From Clostridia bacterium (GTDB taxonomy: Bacteria; Bacillota; Clostridia; Oscillospirales; CAG-272): a stretch of 37,729 nt of DNA. The DNA lies in the NCBI GenBank assembly GCA_017518975.1, contig JAFWTH010000108.1, positions 1 to 37,729 of the forward strand. Reading direction: 5' to 3'. Below, piece by piece: positions 17,211-23,829 of this stretch. A program made the translations under genes and the position numbers. Every line of letters starts with the position of its first letter. Within the stretch, counting starts at the first letter, position 1. The notes under the pieces are model-generated. The model worked only from the letters and a program-made list of their open reading frames with translations. It had not been told where the DNA came from and did not search any database.

Positions 17211-17633
17211 TTACCCTATCGTTTCGAGACCGTAATCGTAAAGCATACAGTTGATCTCGATCACACTTTTTTTATGTAAGATCCCGTATATCACGACGCA
17301 GTCGAACGGGATCTTGACGTATAGCTGAGAATACCCGCAAGCCTTAAGAAGCGTTTGCGTCTCCTCGAGAGTCAACCCCATAGCGACGCATAGGCAAAGA
17401 AGCTTGTTTCTCTCCGGGACACGCGTACCGTTGAATATTTGGTAAGCGTAATTGACGCTCATCCCCGAACGGCGGATGACCTCGGCGCGGGACTCCCCCT
17501 TTTCGGAAAGATATCGCTCAAGCAGCTCGGACAAACTCTCTTTAACAAAAAAACCGGAATTCTCGCTGTAATATTTTTTGAAATCGCCGCTCGACTGCAA
17601 TTCGTGAAGCAACGCCGACGTGTCTTTTTTCAT
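17211..17633 (-). CDS. XRE-type helix-turn-helix regulator
   Basis: This 140-residue protein has a central HTH near 49-72 (AEVIRRSGMS then NYAYQIFNGTR), like Cro/C1-type regulators. The C-terminal 40 residues (IYGILHKKSVIEINCMLY) are a helical segment often seen in small Clostridia regulators of this kind. No ligand domain or membrane segment is visible. AAAGGAG precedes the ATG. It is the first gene of the kinase operon, and an 18-bp palindrome lies on its promoter, so self-repression is likely. It may also act on the divergent promoter at 17735. Confidence 0.85.
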   Translation of the reverse strand: MKKDTSALLHELQSSGDFKKYYSENSGFFVKESLSELLERYLSEKGESRAEVIRRSGMSVNYAYQIFNGTRVPERNKLLCLCVAMGLTLEETQTLLKACGYSQLYVKIPFDCVVIYGILHKKSVIEINCMLYDYGLETIG

Positions 17634-17654
17634 CGTTTTGCTCCTTTTTTCTTG

Positions 17655-17672
17655 ATGATATTATAATATCAT
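17655..17672. promoter_or_regulatory. 18-bp perfect palindrome over the HTH promoter, likely operator
   Basis: Positions 17655-17672 are a perfect 18-bp palindrome containing TATAAT on either strand. On the minus strand this is the best -10 for the HTH-kinase operon, about 27 nt before the start codon, with a weak -35. A dimeric HTH protein bound here would block its own promoter. Operator function is inferred. Confidence 0.6.
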
Positions 17673-17734
17673 ACTTTTTTCGGCAAAACAATGCTGACAG
17701 CACAACAATTGAAACCCATACCAGAGTATAATGA

Positions 17735-17763
17735 TTGACATATACTGTATATTTTGGTATAAT
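17735..17763 (+). promoter_or_regulatory. Consensus promoter of the structured RNA and lipoprotein genes
   Basis: TTGACA at 17735-17740, a 17-bp spacer and TATAAT at 17758-17763 match consensus at all 12 positions, and TG at 17755-17756 adds an extended -10. A 13-bp dyad (17740-17752) lies in the spacer and may be a repressor site. The start site should fall at about 17770, the first paired base of the RNA below. Confidence 0.9.
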
Positions 17764-17769
17764 TTTTGT

Positions 17770-17939
17770 GCCAAACAATAGTATGATCATAAATCACTCG
17801 CATAATAATGAGAGTGTTGTTTTGCTTACGGCAAAAACACGGGCTCAGGCTGCACTCTCATTTATGCCAGTGATCAGCTATTGTTTGGCGACAATCGAGG
17901 TCGTGTTTTTCATGCGCGGCTTCGGCTGCGCATTTTTTT
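17770..17939 (+). ncRNA. Structured RNA (about 170 nt), sRNA or attenuated leader
   Basis: From the predicted start, 17770-17781 pairs perfectly over 12 bp with 17878-17889. TGATCA at 17784-17789 pairs with 17871-17876. After an asymmetric open region (17 nt against 8 nt), 17807-17816 pairs over 10 bp with 17853-17862, and 17819-17838 forms an apical hairpin. A terminator follows. The rod with a central bulge recalls 6S RNA, but no 6S consensus was checked. It lies just before a lipoprotein gene with no other visible promoter, so it may instead be a leader that controls read-through. An overlapping frame of 58 codons has no ribosome binding site. Confidence 0.65.
17912..17939 (+). terminator. 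Terminator of the structured RNA
   Basis: A 9-bp stem with one G-T pair (17912-17920 with 17925-17933) closed by a TTCG tetraloop runs into seven T. It lies about 30 nt upstream of the lipoprotein start codon, so read-through must occur for that gene to be expressed from the promoter at 17735. Confidence 0.9.
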
Positions 17940-17970
17940 ATTTAAATATAAAAGGATAAGGAAAAATGAA

Positions 17971-18921
17971 ATGAAAAAACTAATACTTAAAATACCAAAA
18001 TCGTACCCAGTTATAAGAATAACTGCACTCATTACCACGCTCCTTATAATTACTGTTTTTTCATCCGGATGCATTTTTAAAAATAAAATTTCTTCAGAAT
18101 GTATAGGAATTTGGACCAATACTCTTCCGGAATATGATAATCATGGATCATATAGTTATGTCGTAGTTGAAAAGGACGTCCAGTATCTTATTTATATCTC
18201 AATGGATGATTTAATTAAGTACATAAAAGAAAATCCCGAAAAGATAAAAGACGGACAGAGTTTATACGAAACGATTACTAGTTATAAGTTCTTGCCCGAA
18301 GATTATAATACAAGCAAAGCCGGTAATGGCTTTTCGACTATGATAGAATTCCACCTTTCGTCGTCAAATGTTTATATGTCAGCCGTTGCCGGCGGAATGG
18401 TTTTCGATTTGAGCGGTAGTATACAAGAGGGTGGTATAAATGTACTGAATTATAAATTGTCTGACAACACAAGCCTTATCCCATATATGCAGTCTGTCTA
18501 TGAATCAGCTCTTTCTTCGAGGACTATTCCAGAAAGTAATGTCATTGATGAATTCAGCAGGATCAATTATACTTATGGTATATGGACGATCAGTTACGGT
18601 GAGCTAATTCGAAAAACAATCAAGAATTATCAAATAAAGGTGTATGGTCCCGAGGACTCCGAAACAAAAAACTTTGTTTCAAGCGAGGGCCTTCGTGGAA
18701 ATTCGGATTATAAAAACTATATTGACAACTCATATTTAGTTGTCGTTTCCGGAGACGTAATGCTTAATCCTGAAGTTGGAGAATATTTTACAGAGTACAA
18801 TGACAATGCGATCAAAATTCTTGTAGTGTTTAATGGCGATAACGAACTATACGGGCAGTACGGTTATGTCAGCACTCAAGTTCAGACGTCAATTGCCGTT
18901 ACTTTTTCCAATAGTTATTGA
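17971..18921 (+). CDS. Putative lipoprotein of unknown function
   Basis: This 316-residue protein starts with a basic N-terminus, a hydrophobic stretch and a lipobox-like FSSGC with C34, so it is probably lipid-anchored on the outer face of the membrane. The mature part is rich in Tyr, Ser and Asn and has no family I recognise. I chose ATG 17971, which has AAGG 9 nt upstream; the frame stays open further upstream but crosses the terminator. The AT-rich codon use contrasts with genes outside the cassette. It precedes a second lipoprotein gene and probably shares its transcript. Confidence 0.7.
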   Translation: MKKLILKIPKSYPVIRITALITTLLIITVFSSGCIFKNKISSECIGIWTNTLPEYDNHGSYSYVVVEKDVQYLIYISMDDLIKYIKENPEKIKDGQSLYETITSYKFLPEDYNTSKAGNGFSTMIEFHLSSSNVYMSAVAGGMVFDLSGSIQEGGINVLNYKLSDNTSLIPYMQSVYESALSSRTIPESNVIDEFSRINYTYGIWTISYGELIRKTIKNYQIKVYGPEDSETKNFVSSEGLRGNSDYKNYIDNSYLVVVSGDVMLNPEVGEYFTEYNDNAIKILVVFNGDNELYGQYGYVSTQVQTSIAVTFSNSY

Positions 18922-18930
18922 TTCACATAT

Positions 18931-18962
18931 TGCGGTTCTTTGAATCTGATCAAAGTTCCGCA
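18931..18962 (+). repeat. Intergenic stem-loop between the lipoprotein genes
   Basis: TGCGG pairs with CCGCA and CTTTGA with TCAAAG around a TT/TT internal loop. No T-tract follows, so it is not a terminator. It may help RNA processing or set the ratio of the two lipoproteins. Confidence 0.45.
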
Positions 18963-18985
18963 TTGAAAAGAGGAAAAGTGGACAA

Positions 18986-20812
18986 ATGAAAAAGTTTATT
19001 TCATTAATCTTTGTTTCGTTTTTTCTGATAAGTACCCTTGTTTCATGTGGAAACTGGAATAGTTATCGAAGCAATGCAACCAACAAGGACAACTCTAAAG
19101 AAATATCGAATAAAAATGAATCAGAAGATGAGAACAAAACCGCAATTATCGCGTTTCTTCCCACATGGAGCGACTTTTCAGACGTGCTGAGAAAAGGTCT
19201 CGGAAGTTTTGACTCTTTGGAAGACTATAAAAACAGCGCCGAATCAACTATTGAGTATACGATTTATAAGGGAAACATCTGCATTACCGTAACTTGTCAA
19301 GACAAATCGCCCTACCGAGTTCTGTCATTCAACTATTTCTCTATGACAGGTCCCGGTACGACATACGGGGCATCGGATTTAATAGCAACGATGATGGCGC
19401 TCTATGATACGCTGCTCGGTAATATTCCCGGCGTTTCGGATTTCTCAACATTCTTCAAGGACAAGATGTATATCGATTCAACAAAGGATTACACCAGAGT
19501 CTACAAAGGAACCATTGACGGAGTATATTATAATGTGTCAATAACGTATAATGAATACACGGAATATTGCGGTATTACCGCATATATCTCTGTTGACCCG
19601 GATTTTTACGTCTCATCCAATCAACTCAAAACAAATACAGATTCAAATACCAGTTCCAAAACAAACACAAATAACACTCCGAATTCTACAAACGAAACAA
19701 AAAAGACCACTTCAAGCGAAACAACTTCCTCCAAACAAGGGAACACCGCTTCAAAAGACGAGAGTACAAAAACGGATTATCTTGTGAATGTCAGAGTCGA
19801 AGAACTATACGTAAGAAGCGGACCGGGTACGAATTACCCGTCGATTGCCAGTCTTTACAAAAATCAACAAGTTTCTGTCACAGAAATCACCAATGGTAAC
19901 GGTTCAAACATTGGATGGGGAAAGATTTCATCCCCGGAAGGTTGGATCTCTCTTGATTATGTGGATGAGGTAAAAAGCCAAACTGGCACGAATTCGTTAT
20001 CAAACGATAACAAATCAGGCACTCCTTCAACCACAGTTCCTAATACCAATCAAAACAAAGGATCGTCTGGCAATAACCCAACCACTCCAACTATTCAACA
20101 ACCGTCAACAAAACCCGGTCATACACACTCTTTCGTAAATCACACCGGACAGAATCCAACATGTACCAAAAGCGGGTGGTATGACTATACAACATGCAGT
20201 TGCGGGTACTCTGACTATCAAGAAATACCCGCACTTGGGCACGAATACGCTTTAGAGGAATACAAAGAACCGAATTGCGAGGAAGCCGGATACTATTATT
20301 ACAAGTGTTCAAGGTGTGAGGATTCATACAAGAACCCAGTATCTGCACTTGGTCACAATTACCTCGCCGCTTCGTGTTCAAAGCCAAAGACATGTGAACG
20401 ATGTGGAAAAACTGTAGGAACAACATTACCGCATGCAATGTATAATACAACCTGTAGGGATTGCGGTTACTCCGATTTTTCATCTGTCGCTTTTCATTCC
20501 AATTCATTTTCATCCGAAAGTTGGTACTGTACTGGAAATGAAATTGAAACTATTGAAACAATATACCTAAAAAATGGAGAAGCGGAAATAAACATTACTT
20601 CAGACGGTGAATGTACATTGTCATTACTTGATCATCATTACACTCTATATTTAAAACAAGATTTTAGTTATAAGCCAAATTTCTATTTATACTCTAAAAA
20701 TGATGAACTTGAGGGAACGTTACAATTCAATCCGAATAATTCGAAATGTTGCTATGTGAGCTTTTCTGACTATGGGATGCCTCAAATTTTCTTGTCTTTT
20801 AAAATAAGTTAG
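18986..20812 (+). CDS. SH3b-domain lipoprotein with Cys/His repeats
   Basis: This 608-residue protein has a lipoprotein signal (LVSC, C21). Residues 40-210 form an unrecognised N-domain, then a Ser/Thr/Asn-rich linker leads to a bacterial SH3 domain at about 263-334 (LYVRSGPGTNYP, GWGKI, GWISLDYV). A second low-complexity linker precedes three Cys/His units at about 375-495 with CxCG or CxxC pairs and LGH repeats, which look metal-binding. A beta-rich end domain follows. SH3b domains usually bind peptidoglycan peptides, so this protein probably spans from membrane to wall. Its function is unknown. Confidence 0.8.
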   Translation: MKKFISLIFVSFFLISTLVSCGNWNSYRSNATNKDNSKEISNKNESEDENKTAIIAFLPTWSDFSDVLRKGLGSFDSLEDYKNSAESTIEYTIYKGNICITVTCQDKSPYRVLSFNYFSMTGPGTTYGASDLIATMMALYDTLLGNIPGVSDFSTFFKDKMYIDSTKDYTRVYKGTIDGVYYNVSITYNEYTEYCGITAYISVDPDFYVSSNQLKTNTDSNTSSKTNTNNTPNSTNETKKTTSSETTSSKQGNTASKDESTKTDYLVNVRVEELYVRSGPGTNYPSIASLYKNQQVSVTEITNGNGSNIGWGKISSPEGWISLDYVDEVKSQTGTNSLSNDNKSGTPSTTVPNTNQNKGSSGNNPTTPTIQQPSTKPGHTHSFVNHTGQNPTCTKSGWYDYTTCSCGYSDYQEIPALGHEYALEEYKEPNCEEAGYYYYKCSRCEDSYKNPVSALGHNYLAASCSKPKTCERCGKTVGTTLPHAMYNTTCRDCGYSDFSSVAFHSNSFSSESWYCTGNEIETIETIYLKNGEAEINITSDGECTLSLLDHHYTLYLKQDFSYKPNFYLYSKNDELEGTLQFNPNNSKCCYVSFSDYGMPQIFLSFKIS

Positions 20813-20888
20813 TTGAGAAAACAAGATAATAACATTGCCGTTCGTTACGGTCTAAACGGAACCCTCACCCGAATCCTACGTACCTACC

Positions 20889-20969
20889 CTCGAAAAGAAA
20901 AAGCATTCCGAACTGCCGGAATTCGAAGAGTACGCTGACCTGCTCAGGGCGATAAAAGACGTTTTATAA
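20889..20969 (+). pseudogene. thrH: Detached 3' end of thrH
   Basis: This stretch encodes LEKKKHSELPEFEEY and then DLLRAIKDVL followed by a stop, matching the last 27 or so residues of ThrH, with DNA identity of 58 in 61 over 20910-20970. There is no start codon, ribosome binding site or upstream part of the gene. It is followed at once by a strong terminator, as expected for the original end of thrH before the cassette was inserted. Confidence 0.85.
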
Positions 20970-20975
20970 AGACTT

Positions 20976-21006
20976 AGCGCCGGGATCGGATCCCGGCGCT
21001 TTTCTT
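20976..21006 (+). terminator. Probable original thrH terminator
   Basis: An 11-bp perfect stem (20976-20986 with 20990-21000) with a 3-nt loop is followed by TTTCTTATTT on the plus strand. It comes 6 nt after the stop codon of the detached thrH end and converges with the methylthiotransferase gene. Confidence 0.8.
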
Positions 21007-21009
21007 ATT

Positions 21010-22218
21010 TCATTTGAAATCGAGGACGACGGAGTCGCGGTCGGCTATGCCGTCTCTGAATCTGTCGACCTTTTCCATGACCTCTTCCTCGGTATACTGT
21101 CCCGGGAGGTCCGCGGCGGGAGTGCCCGGTCTTGGAGAGAAACCGTGACAGTAGATCCAGTCGAACTTCATGAGGTTGCAGATATCTATCGTATCCTTCA
21201 ATTCCTCCTCGGTCTCGGACGGAAATCCGACGATGACGGAAGTGCCGATACGGAAATCCTTAGGAGCAGATTCCTTCAATTCGAGAAGCATGCGCTTTGT
21301 CTCTTCTATATCATACCGTCTGTGCATCAATCCGAGAACACGGTCGTTGCCCGACTGGATCGGTATGTAGAGCGTAGCAAGCCGCTTCTGCTGACAGAGT
21401 TTTTTCACCGGATCGAAAATGACCTTAAGGAAAACGGGGTTAATATCCGTCAGTTCAAGATGGAACGGCTCTTCGATCTTCGCAATCTCGGCGAGCAGTT
21501 GGCCGAGGTTGGTCTTGATATCGAGACCGTAGCTTCCCGCACAGTCGCCAATCAGTCTGAAATACTTATATCCCTTGCTGAGTCCTTCTCTGAACTCCGA
21601 GATGACCGTTTCTATCGGTTTGCTGTTGCGGAGCGGACCGATTGCCTTTTGGATCGCGCAATACGTGCAGCCCATTGAGCAACCCTCGTGGATCTGGATA
21701 TAAAACGTCTTGCGGTTGTTCGCTCTCAATCTCAGCCCGCGCATGATCGCTCTGGGACTCAGGTGAGCGACGAATTTGACGGCGTCGAGAGTATTTCCTA
21801 CGTCGCTGCGGTAAACGCCCTCCATTTTATAGCGGTTCGGGCGTTCGAATTCGTCGAGTTTGGCAGGCATATCGAATATTTCGTCGAGTTTTTCGTACGA
21901 CTTGGGACTGAACGTCGCCCCGCCGAACTCGCGCGCGACGCGCTCAGGGTTGATTTCAGGGACGCATCCGCCGAGTATGATCTTCGCACCCGGCTTTTTG
22001 CCCTCCTTTATCCGCTCAAGCGTTTCGAACGTGAAATCCTCGTGCAGCTGAGTAACGCCGCACGTCGTGAGGATGATGATATCAGCCGTTTTGTCTACCG
22101 ACCAGTGGTTTTTTGAGATCTTATAGCCGTTTGCCACGAACCAATTTTTTACCTGTTCGAGTTCGAGAACTCTGCGGTCACAGCTCTTGATTATGATCTG
22201 AACTTTTTGTGCCATCAT
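21010..22218 (-). CDS. MiaB/RimO-type radical SAM methylthiotransferase lacking TRAM
   Basis: This protein of about 402 residues has the two iron-sulfur domains of methylthiotransferases. C13, C53 and C85 fit the UPF0004 cluster, and C180, C184 and C187 in GCSMGCTYC bind the radical SAM cluster. Relatives add a methylthio group to tRNA (MiaB, MtaB) or ribosomal protein S12 (RimO). They normally end with a TRAM RNA-binding domain, which is not visible here, so the substrate is uncertain. Two adjacent ATG codons (22218, 22215) follow AGGGGG; the second has better spacing. A structured RNA with a terminator lies just upstream on the same strand. Confidence 0.88.
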   Translation of the reverse strand: MMAQKVQIIIKSCDRRVLELEQVKNWFVANGYKISKNHWSVDKTADIIILTTCGVTQLHEDFTFETLERIKEGKKPGAKIILGGCVPEINPERVAREFGGATFSPKSYEKLDEIFDMPAKLDEFERPNRYKMEGVYRSDVGNTLDAVKFVAHLSPRAIMRGLRLRANNRKTFYIQIHEGCSMGCTYCAIQKAIGPLRNSKPIETVISEFREGLSKGYKYFRLIGDCAGSYGLDIKTNLGQLLAEIAKIEEPFHLELTDINPVFLKVIFDPVKKLCQQKRLATLYIPIQSGNDRVLGLMHRRYDIEETKRMLLELKESAPKDFRIGTSVIVGFPSETEEELKDTIDICNLMKFDWIYCHGFSPRPGTPAADLPGQYTEEEVMEKVDRFRDGIADRDSVVLDFK

Positions 22219-22251
22219 TCGATCCCCCTGCTATTTTTGATCCTCGTAATT

Positions 22252-22278
22252 AAAAAGTGCGCAGCCGGAGCTGCGCAC
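22252..22278 (-). terminator. Terminator of the minus-strand structured RNA
   Basis: A 9-bp perfect stem (22278-22270 with 22265-22257) with a 4-nt loop is followed on the minus strand by five T. It lies about 30 nt before the methylthiotransferase start codon. Confidence 0.85.
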
Positions 22279-22410
22279 CGAAAAACGCATAACTCCGATT
22301 GCTGCGACACAATTCCTTTCTTCCTGTATAGGAATGCGGGAAAGGAGCATGCATTTTTGCCGAAACAAAAATACATACCCATACAAGAAGAAATATCGAA
22401 TTGTGTCGCA
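22252..22410 (-). ncRNA. Structured RNA (about 160 nt) upstream of the methylthiotransferase gene
   Basis: Read on the minus strand, 22410-22398 pairs over 13 bp with 22315-22303. A 16-bp stem (22393-22378 with 22332-22317) and a 10-bp apical hairpin (22375-22366 with 22359-22350) follow. Three positions in these stems are G-U pairs on the minus strand but mismatches on the plus strand, which supports the minus strand as the RNA. A single-stranded segment includes CUCCUUUCCC, complementary to ribosome binding sites. A terminator ends it. The 3' arm of the outer stem can alternatively pair with the terminator's 3' arm (9 bp, one bulge), so it may be an attenuator for the gene at 22218. Confidence 0.65.
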
Positions 22411-22415
22411 ATTTG

Positions 22416-22444
22416 ATTTTAACACACCAAATACAATTTTGCAA
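22416..22444 (-). promoter_or_regulatory. Promoter of the minus-strand structured RNA
   Basis: On the minus strand TTGCAA, a 17-bp spacer and TAAAAT with an upstream TG form a good promoter. The predicted start near 22410 coincides with the first base of the outer RNA stem. It begins just after the terminator of the alpha-galactosidase gene. Confidence 0.75.
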
Positions 22445-22448
22445 GAGC

Positions 22449-22482
22449 AAAAAAAGGGGTTCGGTCATTTGGACTGAACCCC
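22449..22482 (-). terminator. Terminator of the alpha-galactosidase gene
   Basis: GGGGTTC (22482-22476) pairs with GAACCCC (22462-22456) on the minus strand, with further GTC/GAC pairing inside, and seven T follow. It lies 9 nt after the stop codon. Confidence 0.9.
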
Positions 22483-22491
22483 TCTTGATAA

Positions 22492-23652
22492 TTACATCTC
22501 GGGCGTCAGAGTAAAGACTCTCGTATCGTGTGAGGCGACGTCGCAGGAGAAGACTCCGAACTGCTCCGGGAACTCCTCGCCTGTCCATTCGTCGCGAACG
22601 GTCATACCGATGCCGCCCGCGAGTCCGACTTCTTCCCAGCGGAACGAGAAGCGATTCGGATTCGGTCCGCGGTTGAGGACGGCGACCGCCCAGCGGAAGT
22701 CGGACATTTCCTTTACCCACAGTTCGCGTCCGTGGTATTCCGACGACACTCGGCGCGCGGGGATGACGAGCGGATCCTGGTCGATGGCGATCAGGTTTTT
22801 GTTTTTGAGCGTCCTCAGAGATTCCTCGTCGAGCTTATTGAGATCGGCGCCGATAATCAGCGGAGAGGACGTCATGCACCAAAGGGCGAACTGCGTTCTG
22901 CCTTCCGCGTCCGTTAGACCGTTGCCGAGTTCCATGAACTGCGAATTGCCTTTGATACCGACGACGAGGAAATCGGGGTCGCTGATACCTCCGACTCTGG
23001 TATGCGGAGTCGAGTCGGAACCGTATTCGTCCATCGCGCCGAGTATCCCGCGGTACTGGTCCGTCTCGCGGGAGAAGTTGTCGCGGATGTCGCCGCCGAC
23101 GCGCCACATATCTCCGACGCCGTGCGCCCAGAGCCACGGGCGGGTCGCGCCGTGCTCGCACATCGCAAAGATTATATCGCGGCCGCAGTTCTTCAGGGCG
23201 ATACCCATTTTGATGTATTCTTTGACAAGGTTGCGCTCACCGTCCTGATCTGTCGGGTGATTGTCGTATTTGACGAGGTCGAAGCCCCACTCGGCGATGC
23301 GTTTAGCGTCCTCGAATTCGTGGCCAAGCGTCCCGGCGTCGCCCCACCAGGTCGTCAGTCCGCACCCGAGATAGCAGCCCGCGAGCAGGCCCTTCGAGTG
23401 GATATAATCTGTGAGCCATTTCATGCCGTGCGGGAAGATGTCTTCCTTCCAGACGAGCTGCCCCTCGGCGTTTCTCTCGCGTCCGAGATAACCGTCGTCG
23501 AGGCCGACCATGTTATATCCGAGGTCGGAGAGACCGAGGCGGACGAGAGCGTCCGCGGCATCGGTGATGATCTTCTCGCTCGGAGAGCAGTCGCAGTTGC
23601 AGTATGAGTTCCAGCCCATTACGGGCGTCAGTTTTTTCGTTTTTACGGTCAT
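22492..23652 (-). CDS. Alpha-galactosidase, glycoside hydrolase family 27
   Basis: This 386-residue enzyme should release terminal alpha-galactose from oligosaccharides such as raffinose or melibiose. GWNSY (13-17), LDDGY (51-55) and VKYDN (nucleophile D130) are classic GH27 sites. WRVGGD gives the acid/base D188, and ISDPDFLVVG and IDQDPL follow. A beta-sandwich closes the protein. No signal peptide is visible, so it acts inside the cell. AAGGAG before the ATG at 23652 fixes the start; the open frame upstream only translates an intergenic repeat. It stands alone between the ribosomal operon's terminator and its own. Confidence 0.93.
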   Translation of the reverse strand: MTVKTKKLTPVMGWNSYCNCDCSPSEKIITDAADALVRLGLSDLGYNMVGLDDGYLGRERNAEGQLVWKEDIFPHGMKWLTDYIHSKGLLAGCYLGCGLTTWWGDAGTLGHEFEDAKRIAEWGFDLVKYDNHPTDQDGERNLVKEYIKMGIALKNCGRDIIFAMCEHGATRPWLWAHGVGDMWRVGGDIRDNFSRETDQYRGILGAMDEYGSDSTPHTRVGGISDPDFLVVGIKGNSQFMELGNGLTDAEGRTQFALWCMTSSPLIIGADLNKLDEESLRTLKNKNLIAIDQDPLVIPARRVSSEYHGRELWVKEMSDFRWAVAVLNRGPNPNRFSFRWEEVGLAGGIGMTVRDEWTGEEFPEQFGVFSCDVASHDTRVFTLTPEM

Positions 23653-23680
23653 GTCGATTCTCCTTGTATTCTTGTTTCTC

Positions 23681-23756
23681 ACCTCATCCGGGTCCTTCGG
23701 ACCCACCTTCCCCTCAAGGGGAAGGCTTTTTAAGGTACTGACGGCTGAGAGCCGTC
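23681..23756. repeat. Intergenic palindromic repeat unit (REP-like)
   Basis: Three hairpins follow one another: GGGTCC/GGACCC at 23690-23704, an 8-bp stem at 23706-23725 followed by CTTTTT, and GACGGC/GCCGTC at 23740-23756. Sequences of the type CCTTCCCC-TCAA-GGGGAAGG are, to my knowledge, scattered through many gut Clostridia genomes. Here it lies in the leader region of the alpha-galactosidase gene. It looks like an interspersed repeat rather than a gene-specific site. Confidence 0.6.
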
Positions 23757-23787
23757 CGTACAGGGTCAATTTGAAGACAGCGTTCGT

Positions 23788-23819
23788 AAGAAAACCGCGC
23801 GCCGAAAAACGGCGCGCGG
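23788..23819 (-). terminator. Terminator of the ribosomal superoperon
   Basis: A 10-bp perfect GC stem (23819-23810 with 23804-23795) with a 5-nt loop is followed on the minus strand by TTTTCTT. It lies 11 nt after the rplQ stop codon. Confidence 0.92.
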
Positions 23820-23829
23820 AATCATATGA

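Noticed and set aside
17783..17959. 58-codon frame running through the structured RNA and its terminator
   Set aside because: There is no ribosome binding site, the start lies inside a stem, and the frame crosses the terminator. The RNA structure explains the sequence better.
23653..23769. Upstream extension of the alpha-galactosidase reading frame
   Set aside because: The added residues are only a translation of the interspersed repeat, while a clear ribosome binding site marks the ATG at 23652.
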